The position numbers and the translations under genes were made by a program. A stretch of DNA of 32,851 nucleotides from positions 1 to 32,851 of the forward strand of contig SLKR01000086.1 of the NCBI GenBank assembly GCA_007134525.1, in the 5' to 3' direction. Source of the DNA: Bacteroidales bacterium. Its GTDB lineage: Bacteria > Bacteroidota > Bacteroidia > Bacteroidales > UBA7960. The notes under the pieces were generated by a model. The model searched no databases. It worked only from the letters and a program-made list of their open reading frames with translations, and had not been told where the DNA came from. Shown here piece by piece: positions 17,098 to 27,900 of this stretch (the first letter of the stretch is position 1; the number at the start of each line of letters is the position of its first letter).

Positions 17098-18162
17098 ATG
17101 GATACTTCAGACAAAAAAGACCTGAGGCCCGGTAATAGCTTTGACCCGGATGGTGTTGCAAATACATCCAATAATATATTTGGTCTGCCTTTCAGCCTGC
17201 AGGAGTCTAAACTGGTATTCATACCGGTGCCCTGGGATGTTACCACATCCAATTACAGCGGAACCTCAGAAGGACCTTCGGTTATACTTAAAACCTCATA
17301 CCAGATCGACCTTTATGACCCGGTTGCACCAAATGCATGGAAGCAAGGATTGGTAATGGAGCAGATTGATCATGCGCTTATGTCAAAAAATAATGAGCTG
17401 CGCAAGCATTCAGAAAGGATTATAAGTTTTCTGGAAGCTGGAGGAGACACAAAAGACAACAGTGAAATAAGAACTTTAACAGGCAGAATAAACCAGGAGT
17501 GTGATTTGCTAAGTATTGACACTGAGAAAAAGTGCCTGCAATATTTGGAAAACGGGCAGATCCCTTTTATAGTAGGGGGTGAACACAGCGTCTCTGACGG
17601 GGCCATACAGGCATTTTCCAGGCAGGGTAAGGATTTCGGCATACTACAAGTAGACGCCCATGCCGATATGCGGGATCAATACATGGGTTTTACCCATTCG
17701 CATGCATCGGTCATGCGAAGGGCGCTGGATAAAAAAGGGGTATCCGGCATAGTTCAGGTAGGAATAAGGGAGATATGCAGTGAAGAGGCACGGTTTATAT
17801 CAATGAACCACAGGAAGATAAAGACGTATTTCGACCACGACCTGAAACAACGCGCTTTCGAGGGTGAAACCTGGAGGGAAATATGCAGGGATATTGCTGA
17901 TAAGCTTCCTGAATTCATTTACGTGAGTTTCGATGTTGACGGCCTCGTGCCATCTGATTGTCCCGGTACGGGAACGCCTGTGCCCGGAGGCCTTACATAC
18001 AGCCAGGCAGTTTACCTGATTGAAACAATAGTCAGCTCCGGAAGAAGGATCATCGGGGGCGACCTGGTAGAAACCGGCCCCACCAACATGGACGGTATCA
18101 TCTCCTCAAGGCTGTTGTACCGCATGGCCGGAATGGCAATAAAAAGCAATGAAAAAGCCTGA
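17098..18162 (+). CDS. Arginase/agmatinase-family ureohydrolase
   Basis: 354 aa. Mn-binding motifs GGEHSVS, GILQVDAHADMR, THSHASVMRR, FIYVSFDVDGLVPSDCPGTGTPVPGG. Confidence 0.92.
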   Translation: MDTSDKKDLRPGNSFDPDGVANTSNNIFGLPFSLQESKLVFIPVPWDVTTSNYSGTSEGPSVILKTSYQIDLYDPVAPNAWKQGLVMEQIDHALMSKNNELRKHSERIISFLEAGGDTKDNSEIRTLTGRINQECDLLSIDTEKKCLQYLENGQIPFIVGGEHSVSDGAIQAFSRQGKDFGILQVDAHADMRDQYMGFTHSHASVMRRALDKKGVSGIVQVGIREICSEEARFISMNHRKIKTYFDHDLKQRAFEGETWREICRDIADKLPEFIYVSFDVDGLVPSDCPGTGTPVPGGLTYSQAVYLIETIVSSGRRIIGGDLVETGPTNMDGIISSRLLYRMAGMAIKSNEKA

Positions 18163-18219
18163 AAGGAAAAGAAAGGACCGGCATACTTATTTTTTGAATA
18201 CCGGAGTCAGTCAGAAAGT

Positions 18220-19635
18220 TTATGACCCCGAATAATCTTTAATAAGCGATTTGAACCTCTCCCCTCTTTCCTCAAAATCTGTGAAAGAATCATAGCTTGA
18301 TGCAGCGGGAGAAAGCAGGCATGCACTGCCTGACGGGGTAACCTCAACAGCCTTGCTTACCGCCATATCAAAGCTTTCAAATAACATAACATTCCTGCTT
18401 TTAAATTCTTTTCTGTTGCGGATCAGATCCAGCATTCGTTTTCCGGCATTTCCAAGCAGCAGAATATTGACTACCTCAGATCCCTGCAGGAAATCTATCA
18501 GCGAAACGTAGTCCACTCCCCTGTCCATTCCCCCAAGAATTATTGTCGAGGCAGATGGAAGAGTTTTTAGTGCAGCAATTGCAGATTCAGGAATAGTTGA
18601 GATTGAATCGTTATAGTAGCTAACTCCAGAGTAGTCACCGACAAATTCAAGGCGGTGCGGCAGCCCCCTGAAATCAGCTACCGTTGAAGATATTATATTG
18701 GGGTGTACGTCCAGGTTGAGAGCAACAGCAACCGCCGCTGATATGTTTATCAGGTTGTGCTCGCCTGGTATAAGCCTGTTGCGGCATATATTGCGCAATA
18801 AGGTTTTTGTGCTTTCCGAACTAACCAGCAGATCATCCCCGTTTCGGCAAACACTCACTCCCTTGCTGCAGTATCTGCCAAGGGCCACGGAATTCGACCT
18901 GGCGGGGATTTTCTGCATACCGTCAACAACCCCTTTGTTTTCTGCATTATACACAAGCAGATCATCATTTTCCTGCCAGCGGTATATGTTAATCTTTGCC
19001 TCCCGGTATTCATCAAATGAAGCATAATGGTCAAGATGTTCCTGATAGATGTTGAGCAGAACCGCAATGTGCGGGGAAACTACCAGCCCTTGCAGCTGAT
19101 GGCTGCTCATCTCATATATTATTTCTGTACCAGGGTCAACCGAATCAATGAGATCAAAGCATGGTATACCTATATTTCCGGCCAGCAGAGCTTTTTTACC
19201 TGCCCTTTTTAGGATCTCAAATATAAGACGAGTGGTGGTACTTTTGCCCTTGCTGCCTGTCACCCCTGTCACCTGGTCTTTAAGGATTTTCAGAAACAAC
19301 TCTGTCTGAGAGATTATAATTGCTGATCCAGTATAACCGTGGAAAGCGGAAAAAGGGATTCCGGGAGACCGGATTATTACCCCTGCCCCCTTTAGTCCCT
19401 CAAGATAATTTATGCCAAGAAAATAGCGGATGTTTAGTTTGCTGTCAGGGCCACCGGATAGTTCAGCTGCTTTTTCGTTTTTGTCGCAAATATTGACAGT
19501 GGCCCCGGGCAGTATATCTCCAAGCAAGCGGCAGGTTGACCTGCCTTCCTTCCCGAACCCGAGAACCGCAATATGATTTCCTTTAATATGTGGAAAAAGC
19601 AGCCCTTTGATCATATCCCTGTACGACACCATCAC
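18220..19635 (-). CDS. murD: MurD-type UDP-MurNAc-L-alanine:glutamate ligase (possibly the MurD2, L-Glu-specific type)
   Basis: 471 aa. VTGSKGKSTTTRLIFEIL (ATP binding); NIYQEHLDHYASFDEYREAKINIYR; YYNDSISTIPESAIAALKTL; LSPAASSYDSFTDFEERGERFKSLI. Its start overlaps the stop of the MurL-like gene. Confidence 0.88.
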   Translation of the reverse strand: MMVSYRDMIKGLLFPHIKGNHIAVLGFGKEGRSTCRLLGDILPGATVNICDKNEKAAELSGGPDSKLNIRYFLGINYLEGLKGAGVIIRSPGIPFSAFHGYTGSAIIISQTELFLKILKDQVTGVTGSKGKSTTTRLIFEILKRAGKKALLAGNIGIPCFDLIDSVDPGTEIIYEMSSHQLQGLVVSPHIAVLLNIYQEHLDHYASFDEYREAKINIYRWQENDDLLVYNAENKGVVDGMQKIPARSNSVALGRYCSKGVSVCRNGDDLLVSSESTKTLLRNICRNRLIPGEHNLINISAAVAVALNLDVHPNIISSTVADFRGLPHRLEFVGDYSGVSYYNDSISTIPESAIAALKTLPSASTIILGGMDRGVDYVSLIDFLQGSEVVNILLLGNAGKRMLDLIRNRKEFKSRNVMLFESFDMAVSKAVEVTPSGSACLLSPAASSYDSFTDFEERGERFKSLIKDYSGS

Positions 19636-21065
19636 GCAAAAATCTTTGGATCATTGACCAGTTCCCGGATCTTTATTCTTACAAGATACTCAAATTCAGG
19701 CAATAGACAATGCCCGGGATCAAATTGCCCCAGAAGGTCTTTAATCCCATTCGCCCTGTAATCTGAATATACTGTGCTGCTGTGGTAATATTCCAGCAGC
19801 GGCGGAAGGGAGTAACCATTTTTCAGGTATTGCTTCACTGCGGTTTGCAGTGCAACATTAACCTCTTCAGTTGTCCCTACACACTCCAGTGGTTTTGAGT
19901 CAGCTATTCCGCAAAGCTGGTCAAGCAGAGGTCTGAGCGACATATCAGTATAAAGCTCAGAACCAAAAATACTTTTTAATTCATCCGCCTGCAGAAAAGG
20001 GGAAAGTATAATATACGTAAACAAACACTTCGGGCATCTGCAGCACCAGGCATTCTCCTTGCTGCCGGCATTGCAGCTTCTGAATACCCTGTGATATTGC
20101 TTTAAGCCTGAAAAAATGGCAGCTATCTGCAGTTCATTAAGCGGTCTGAGCAGGCTGAAATAGTTGCTTCCGCCACCAAGATATTCACAAACATATTGCC
20201 TGAAGTCACTTTCGAACTCAAGCGATTTACTGTACTGATGATTTATTCCTGTTCCGGGAATGCTGGGTTCATTCGCGCTCGACTCATTCGACAATGCAAT
20301 ATGGCCTGCTGACACCTGCCTGGCCGCATAGAACGAAGCAAAGGCAAGCAGGGCAGAAAAAGGAGTGTGCCCGTTAAGGAAACCTCTTTCGTTCAGTTTT
20401 AACAAAAGCGGATCTATTTCTCTGATAAGTCTTATCCCTTTAGCATTATCAAAACCAGCTTCCCTGATAACATCATCTGTGGCCCCCCTGGGGTTGATGA
20501 CAAAAGGTATTGAAGTATAACCACCCGGGAGCAGGATTTCGGCACCCACTGCTGAATCTTTACCTCCACCAACCGGTACCAGCACGGTTTCCCTGCCAGT
20601 ACTGTTGCTGGTTGTAGCCGGGACTGGCAGTTTTACGGCCATATCAGAATATTCAAAACCAAGAAGTTCACTGCCGGGCTGAGGTATGCCATTAGTGTAA
20701 AAAAATTCACCCAGGCCCTTGATAAACAATTTGGTCCACCACATCTGCTGCGAATCACTGAGTTCATAGCTCCCGATGAGTATTCTGGGAGAACAGAAAG
20801 CCTTCCAGTAACTGATCATCTCCGCCAAACCAAGGTGAAAAGCAAGTACCTGGTCTTCTTTACTGACAACATCACTGCTTCCCAGGCCACCAAAATACAG
20901 ATGCCACACAGGCTTGAAAATATAATCTCCTGCCTCAAAGCAGAAGCTGAGCCTCTGGGAACCAGGGCCCTTCTCCAGATTAAACCCCCTGTATATGAAT
21001 ACAGGAAACATCTCTCTCAGTTCCAGGTATTTCTTAAAACCGTGATCTGAATCTGGGTTGAACAT
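19632..21065 (-). CDS. murL: MurL-like UDP-MurNAc-L-Ala-L-Glu epimerase
   Basis: 477 aa. PP-loop-like VLVPVGGGKDSAVGAEILL; NGHTPFSALLAFASFYAA; NESSANEPSIPGTGINHQYSKSLEFESDF; CCRCPKC cluster. 4-bp overlap with murD. Assigned from remembered MurL features plus context. Confidence 0.72.
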   Translation of the reverse strand: MFNPDSDHGFKKYLELREMFPVFIYRGFNLEKGPGSQRLSFCFEAGDYIFKPVWHLYFGGLGSSDVVSKEDQVLAFHLGLAEMISYWKAFCSPRILIGSYELSDSQQMWWTKLFIKGLGEFFYTNGIPQPGSELLGFEYSDMAVKLPVPATTSNSTGRETVLVPVGGGKDSAVGAEILLPGGYTSIPFVINPRGATDDVIREAGFDNAKGIRLIREIDPLLLKLNERGFLNGHTPFSALLAFASFYAARQVSAGHIALSNESSANEPSIPGTGINHQYSKSLEFESDFRQYVCEYLGGGSNYFSLLRPLNELQIAAIFSGLKQYHRVFRSCNAGSKENAWCCRCPKCLFTYIILSPFLQADELKSIFGSELYTDMSLRPLLDQLCGIADSKPLECVGTTEEVNVALQTAVKQYLKNGYSLPPLLEYYHSSTVYSDYRANGIKDLLGQFDPGHCLLPEFEYLVRIKIRELVNDPKIFA

Positions 21066-21168
21066 TGGCAGAGTTTTTGTTGTTCTATTGATTAATACAG
21101 TTCAAAATTAACAAAATCCCCCTTTTGGAGGGAAAATGCGCTAATAATACAGGAAGAAAACAGTTTTT

Positions 21169-21735
21169 ATGGAGTCAAAACAAAATAAGCCGTCAAGCGG
21201 GAAGCTGCTCATAAGCGAACCTGCTTTGCGTGATTTCTATTTCGGGCGCAGTGTTGTATTGCTTGTGGAGCACAATGATAAGGATGGCACTATCGGTCTT
21301 ATACTTAACAAGCCGATACATCTTAAGCTCAACCAGGTGGTCAAGGAGTTCCCCGATAATGAATTCCCCCTTTTCCTTGGAGGCCCGGTACATCCGGAGC
21401 GGTTGTTCTATGTTCATACACTTGGTGACAAGATCCCCGGAAGTATAGAAATAATCCAGGGCCTTTACTGGGGAGGTGATATAAAAAAACTGATGGAACT
21501 TGTAAGCCTGAAACTGGTAACACCGGAAGAGGTAAGATTCTTTATTGGATACTCAGGCTGGGAGCCCGGACAACTTGGAAAGGAAATGAAGGAAAAATCC
21601 TGGGTGGTTACCCAATGCTCACTCAACACGGTTATGGAAAGGCACCCTGAAAAACTCTGGAGCAACATGCTTAAGGAGATGGGAAACGACTATGCTATCT
21701 GGGCAAATTTTCCCTCCGACCCAATTCTTAACTAA
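21169..21735 (+). CDS. YqgE/AlgH family protein
   Basis: 188 aa. SGKLLISEPALRDFYFGRSVVLLVEHNDKDGTIGLILNKP; FLGGPVHPERLFYVH; FFIGYSGWEPGQLGKEM. Confidence 0.95.
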   Translation: MESKQNKPSSGKLLISEPALRDFYFGRSVVLLVEHNDKDGTIGLILNKPIHLKLNQVVKEFPDNEFPLFLGGPVHPERLFYVHTLGDKIPGSIEIIQGLYWGGDIKKLMELVSLKLVTPEEVRFFIGYSGWEPGQLGKEMKEKSWVVTQCSLNTVMERHPEKLWSNMLKEMGNDYAIWANFPSDPILN

Positions 21736-21743
21736 AAGGCCTG

Positions 21744-22247
21744 TCAATAGCCAAAGACCAGTGATATTACCTGGCCGGGACGAACCGACTCACCTTTGAT
21801 TATACAATGCGACCGTATATAATACTCCTCCCTCTCTATAAGCTTGGATTCTATAAATGAGAGCAGCCTCTCACCTTTCATATTCCCGATCAGCGGTCTT
21901 TTCCGGCGTGCGTACTCCAGGCGATGAGACAGACTTGCAGGACTCATTTTAAGGTACACCGTAATACCGTTTCCCAGCATAAAGTCCATATTATCTGAAT
22001 AACAGGGGGTACCACCCCCTGTTGCAATAACCGCTTTCTGGATATCCAGGGTTGATTGCAACACCCCTTTCTCCATTTCCCTGAATTCTTCTTCACCCTT
22101 ACTACTGAAAATTTCCGGTATTGTCGAACCAGATAACCTCTCCACTTCGTTGTCAATATCAATGAATGGATATTCCAGCCTTCGGGCAAGCCTCCTGCCC
22201 AGAGAACTCTTTCCGCAACCCATAAAACCTATCAGATATATTCTCAT
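21744..22247 (-). CDS. aroK: Shikimate kinase
   Basis: 167 aa. YLIGFMGCGKSSLGRRLA (P-loop); PFIDIDNEVERLSG; EEEFREMEKGVL; VIATGGGTPC. Confidence 0.95.
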   Translation of the reverse strand: MRIYLIGFMGCGKSSLGRRLARRLEYPFIDIDNEVERLSGSTIPEIFSSKGEEEFREMEKGVLQSTLDIQKAVIATGGGTPCYSDNMDFMLGNGITVYLKMSPASLSHRLEYARRKRPLIGNMKGERLLSFIESKLIEREEYYIRSHCIIKGESVRPGQVISLVFGY

Positions 22248-22362
22248 GCCAGCAGTTTAATTGCAAAAATATACAAAATACATGCATTATGGGATATATT
22301 GAAAATTGTCCAGTATATTTGAAAAATAGTTTTAAACCGGCAAAATATTCTGCTCAGAAGTT

Positions 22363-23433
22363 ATGATTAAGATAGTTACTGTTATTGGTGCCAGGCCACA
22401 GTTCATTAAGGCGGCCCCTGTTAATCAAGCTTTTAAGGCTTCCGGAGGGATTCTGGAGAAAATAATACATACAGGGCAGCATTTCGACAATAATATGAGC
22501 CGGGTTTTTTTTGAGCAGATGAACATTCCTGAACCCGACTTCAACCTTGATATACACAGTCTTCCTCATGGAGCAATGACAGGAAGGATGACAGAAGCAA
22601 TCGAAAAAATACTTATAGATGAAAAACCTGAATGGTTGCTGGTTTATGGTGACACAAATTCCACTCTTGCCGGCGCACTTGCAGCCTCGAAGCTCAAAAT
22701 ACCTGTAGCCCATGTGGAAGCAGGCCTCAGGTCGTTCAACATGGAGATGCCCGAAGAAATAAACCGCTGTATTACTGACAGGATAAGCCGGCTTTTGTTC
22801 TGTCCTACTCCCGTGGCGGTGGAAAATCTGAAGAACGAAGGTTTTTCCGGGAAAAACTCCAGGATAGTTCTTAGCGGGGATGTTATGTATGATGCTTCAA
22901 TAATCTTCAGGGAAAAGGCAAAAAAGCCAGCTGAAATGTCACTTCCCGGTGAATATGTTCTTGCAACGGTTCACAGGGCAGAAAACACAGATGATGTTAT
23001 AAAACTCAAAAACATAGTTAAAGCACTTAACACTGTATCAGAAAGGCTCCCGGTTGTATTACCCCTGCATCCGCGCACCCGCAAGCTGTTAAAAGAGCCG
23101 GGTATCCCTGCTTTATCAGACAATATTATTGTAACGGGTCCGGTCGGGTATCTTGAAATACTTTATCTTCTTGACAACTGCCGGTTGCTGCTTACCGACA
23201 GTGGAGGCATGCAGAAAGAAGCCTGCTTCTTTGAAAAGGCATGCGTAACGCTTAGGGAAGAGACCGAGTGGACCGAACTGGTGGATGCCGGATACAATAA
23301 ACTGGCAGGAAGCGATCCTGATCTGATCTACAGCTCATTTGAACATTTTTCAGAGAACCCGCCTGGATTTGGCAGGAAGTTGTACGGTAGCGGCAGGGCG
23401 GCAGAAGAAATAACCCGTTCACTGCTTATGTGA
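22363..23433 (+). CDS. wecB: UDP-N-acetylglucosamine 2-epimerase (non-hydrolysing)
   Basis: 356 aa. IVTVIGARPQFIKAAPV; HTGQHFDNNMS; YGDTNSTLAGALAASKLKIPVAHVEAGLRSFN; LLTDSGGMQKEACFF; TLREETEWTE. Confidence 0.95.
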   Translation: MIKIVTVIGARPQFIKAAPVNQAFKASGGILEKIIHTGQHFDNNMSRVFFEQMNIPEPDFNLDIHSLPHGAMTGRMTEAIEKILIDEKPEWLLVYGDTNSTLAGALAASKLKIPVAHVEAGLRSFNMEMPEEINRCITDRISRLLFCPTPVAVENLKNEGFSGKNSRIVLSGDVMYDASIIFREKAKKPAEMSLPGEYVLATVHRAENTDDVIKLKNIVKALNTVSERLPVVLPLHPRTRKLLKEPGIPALSDNIIVTGPVGYLEILYLLDNCRLLLTDSGGMQKEACFFEKACVTLREETEWTELVDAGYNKLAGSDPDLIYSSFEHFSENPPGFGRKLYGSGRAAEEITRSLLM

Positions 23434-23434
23434 C

Positions 23435-24775
23435 CTATACATAACCCTGGGCCAGCATCGCATCTGCCACCTTCACAAATCCACCAATGTTCGCACCCTT
23501 TACGTAATTCACAAACTCCCCTTCCCTGCCATATTCAACGCAGGTGTTATGAATATTTATCATGATATTGTGAAGCCTCTGGTCAACCTCCTCCCTTGTC
23601 CACGACATCCTGAGTGCATTCTGGCTCATTTCAAGGCCGGAAGTGGCTACTCCTCCAGCATTGGCAGCCTTACCCGGACCATATAATATCCTGTTGTCCA
23701 CAAATATCTCAACTGCCTCAGGTGTGCTTGGCATATTAGCCCCCTCCGAAACACAGATGCATCCGTTTTTGACGAGTTCTTTTGCCTCATCTTCATTAAT
23801 CTCATTCTCGGTTGCGCAGGGCAAAGCGATATCACATTTTTCCATCCAGGGTCTGGAAACTCCCTCAACATATTTGCATCCAAACTCATCAGCATACTCA
23901 CTGATTCGCCCCCGCTTGATATTCTTCAGGTTCTTTATATACTCCAGCTTCTCATTGTCAATGCCATCCTGATCATAGATATATCCGTTTGAATCAGAAA
24001 GTGTAACCACCTTCCCCCCCAGCTCAATTACCTTTTCTGTTGCAAATTGTGCAACATTCCCCGATCCGCTTACTGCCACTATTTTCCCTTTTATCTCCTC
24101 GTTAATGGTTGATAGCATTTCCTGAGCGAAATAAACAGTACCATAACCGGTAGCTTCAGGTCTTATAAGACTACCGCCATACTCAAGACCTTTCCCGGTA
24201 AACACTCCGGTAAACTCATTTCTAATTCTCTTGTACTGCCCGTACATAAACCCGACTTCACGGCCACCAACGCCAATATCACCTGCCGGAACATCTGTGT
24301 CAGGGCCAATATGGCGAAAAAGTTCAGTCATCAGGCTCTGGCAAAACCTCATAACCTCCACATCAGATTTGCCTTTGGGGTCAAAGTCAGAGCCTCCCTT
24401 CCCTCCTCCGAGTGGCAGAGAGGTAAGGCTGTTCTTAAAAACCTGCTCAAATGCAAGGAACTTAAGCACTCCCAGATCGACTGTAGGGTGAAAACGCATA
24501 CCGCCCTTGTATGGCCCTATCGCACTGTTCATTTCTATACGGTATCCACGGTTAACCTGTACATCTCCCCGGTCGTCAATCCAGGGTATGCGGAAAATGA
24601 TCACCCTTTCCGGCTCTATCATCCTTTCAAATACTTTGACAGCCTTGTACTTGGGGTTCTCTTCCAGAAAGGGAATTATTGTTTCTGCAACCTCATGGAC
24701 AGCCTGATGAAAGGCTTTCTCTGCCGGGTTTTTCATTACGACATAATCCATGAATTTTTTAAGCTGTGTTTCCAT
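23435..24775 (-). CDS. gdhA: Glutamate dehydrogenase, predicted NADP(H)-type
   Basis: 446 aa. IGPYKGGMRFHPTVDLGVLKFLAFEQVFKNSLTSLPLGGGKGGSDFDPKGKS; GSGNVAQ; VVTLSDSNGYIYD (SDS as in E. coli GdhA). Confidence 0.95.
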   Translation of the reverse strand: METQLKKFMDYVVMKNPAEKAFHQAVHEVAETIIPFLEENPKYKAVKVFERMIEPERVIIFRIPWIDDRGDVQVNRGYRIEMNSAIGPYKGGMRFHPTVDLGVLKFLAFEQVFKNSLTSLPLGGGKGGSDFDPKGKSDVEVMRFCQSLMTELFRHIGPDTDVPAGDIGVGGREVGFMYGQYKRIRNEFTGVFTGKGLEYGGSLIRPEATGYGTVYFAQEMLSTINEEIKGKIVAVSGSGNVAQFATEKVIELGGKVVTLSDSNGYIYDQDGIDNEKLEYIKNLKNIKRGRISEYADEFGCKYVEGVSRPWMEKCDIALPCATENEINEDEAKELVKNGCICVSEGANMPSTPEAVEIFVDNRILYGPGKAANAGGVATSGLEMSQNALRMSWTREEVDQRLHNIMINIHNTCVEYGREGEFVNYVKGANIGGFVKVADAMLAQGYV

Positions 24776-24967
24776 TTTATTTTGTTTTTTGTATTAGAGA
24801 AGTTTTATCATTAACAATTTTATACAATTAAGCATCCCGTACAGAAAAAAATGCGAAAGAAATATTTTGTTCTTTTTTCTTGCATATTTCAAAATATTTT
24901 ATATGTAAATAACCGGAATGCTTATTTGGAGAAATTCGTACCTTCATGGTGGTAAATCAAACCACAA

Positions 24968-27900
24968 ATGGGATCCGGGAAAAAAAGCGGTAAAGGCCCA
25001 CCGGCCGTTGAATTTAAAGACTCTGCAGGTACTCCTTTGGTTGGCTTGAACCAGGAAGACTTAAAAAGAATTCTTGCAGAAAAGGATGAAAGGGTAAAGG
25101 AGCTTGAAGCCATACACAAGACCACAAGTATCCTAAGGGAGGAAAAACCAATACCCGAGATGCTGAACAGGATAGTCCAGGTACTTCCGCCGGCCTGGAA
25201 ATACCCGGAAGATGCTATTGCCAGAATTAGGTATGGCGAAAGGGCATTCGTCAGCAAAGCCGGTTTGCGTGAAACAAAGTGGGTTCAGAGAAAGACATTT
25301 GAAACAATAGACGGCAGGGAAGGATGCATTGAGATCTTTTACCAGAAGGAGTTGAATGAAAGGGACGAAGATCCTTTCCTGATTGAAGAGAGACATCTGC
25401 TGGGCAACATCTGCAGCCTTATTACAGGGCATCTGAACACACAGATAGGCAAAGAGCTTCTCAGACAATCAGCAGGTATCGGCCAGGAAGGAGATGAGGC
25501 ACAATCTGAGCGTACACATGCAGCAATGAGCAGGCAGCTGCTGCAAAAATTCCTAAACAAGCACAATTCCGACCGGGATATATACCACGATCTGATGCAA
25601 TACAAGGTCAGGGAGATACTGCTTGTGGCAAACCTTTATGACGCCTACATAATTGAGCAGGAAGGGCGTTTTTTCGAACAGGTAACAGGAGAATACTACC
25701 AGCTAAACCTTTCTTCAGCACCAAGAATAACAGGTGTTTCCACACCGGAAGAGGCTCTTGAGAAACTGCAGGAAAAGCACTTTGACATGGTCATAGTCAT
25801 GATGGGCGTTGAAAAGTCGACTCCCCTGCAGCTCAGCAGAATCATAAAACAGATATACCACAACATCCCTATATTCATGCTGCTGAACAATAATTCAGAC
25901 ATTGCACTCTTTGAAGACGGGGCAAAACCCATTAACTCCATTGACAAGCTCTTTGTCTGGAACGGGGATTCCAAGGTGTTCCTGGCAATGGTGAAGTACA
26001 ATGAAGACAGGATGAATGTTGAGAACGACATCCGTATCGGCATGGTAAGGGTTATACTGCTGGTTGAAGACTCCGCAAAATATTACTCAAGGTATCTTCC
26101 CATACTCTACTCAATAGTTATCGAACAGATTCAACACCTTATTGAGGAGGTAAATACCGATGAACTTTACAAGCTCCTAAAAATGAGGGTGCGTCCAAAA
26201 ATACTGCTTGCCTCGGACTATAATGAAGCAGTGGAGTTATTCAACAAGTACAGAGACAATATGCTTTGCCTTATATCTGACGTTAAATTCGGAAAAGACG
26301 GCAGCATGGATCCTGAGGCTGGTCTCAGGCTCGTTAAATATGCCAGGGATAAAATACCCAACCTGCCTACCGTTTTGCAGAGCTCTGATCCGGAAAATGC
26401 CAATGAGGCCTATAAACTTAAGTCAACATTTATCAACAAGAACTCAGAAACCCTGAAGCAGGATCTGCAGAGTTTTATAAACTACTACCTGGGCTTTGGC
26501 CATTTTATATACAAGGATGAGGAAGGAAGGCGCGACATTGCAGTTGCACGTTCAATGATGGAGTTCAGGAACCACCTGAGGACAATACCGGAAAAATCGC
26601 TGATCTACCATGCGAAAAAAGACCACTTCTCACACTGGCTTATGGCCCGCGGAGAGATTCAGTTTGCAAAAAGGATAAAGCCCCTAAAGGTTGAGGACTT
26701 TGAATCGCCCGGGAGCCTGCGTAAATATCTAATAGATGTAGTGGAGCAATGTATCCATGACAAGCAGAAGGGTAAAGTGATCAATTTTGAAGAATCTGCA
26801 CTCCTGGACAGTACCAATGTGGTGAGCATGTCACCGGGATCCCTTGGAGGCAAGGGAAGGGGGCTCTCCTTTATCAATATGATGATAAACAGTTTCGATT
26901 TCAGCGAGATACTGCCCGATATAAGGGTATGTACACCAAGAACATGTATAACAGGCACAGAAGAGTTCGAAATCTTTATCCGCAACAATGATCTTTACAG
27001 CAAAATATACTGTGAAACAGATTATGACAAGATAAAGGATCTGTTTTTAAGGGGAAGCCTGACCCCCACCCTCAGGAAAAGACTGAAAATTTACCTCTCC
27101 GTTATAGACAAGCCTCTTGCAATAAGATCTTCCAGCCTGTTTGAAGATTCACTCATGCAACCTTTTGCAGGTATTTTTGATACATTTCTTCTGCCAAATA
27201 ATCATCCAGATTTAAACACCAGGCTTGAACAGACAATGGATGCAATTAAACTGGTGTATGCATCGATCTTTTCTCCAACTGCAAAGGCCTATTTCGGAGC
27301 TGTGAATTATAAGATCGAAGAAGAAAAAATGGCAGTGATAATTCAGGAGGTAGTTGGCAATAAGTACAATGGCTGCTATTACCCCCATCTGAGCGGAGTT
27401 GCCCAGTCATATAATTTTTATCCGTACTCCTATATGAAGCCTGAGGAGGGTTTTGCATCCGTGGCGGTCGGGCTGGGCAAATATGTGGTCGACGGTGAAA
27501 AGACATACCGGTTCTCGCCTGCCCACCCCAGGCTGGAAATGTATTCCCCAAAAGAGCTTTTCAAGAATTCCCAGGTGCATTTCTATGCTGTTGACCTCGA
27601 TAAAAAGGAGATTGACCTTCTTGAGGGCGAGGATGCCGGCCTAGTCAAACTTGAAATAGACAAGGCTGAAGAACACGGAACGCTCAAGCACTGCGCCTCC
27701 GTGTACGATATAAACAGCGAACGCACCATTCCAGGGATCACTGATCCGGGGCCAAGGGTAATAAATTTTGCAAATATCCTTAAATACGACTACGCACCCC
27801 TTGCAAAGACCATTGAAAGACTACTGGATATCATTTCAGAGTCGATGGGAACACCCATTGAAATTGAATTTGCAGTCGACCTTAATAAAGACAAAAATGG

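Noticed and set aside
24311-24814. 167-aa plus-strand ORF antisense to gdhA
   Set aside because: Overlaps highly conserved GDH coding sequence and has no recognisable family.
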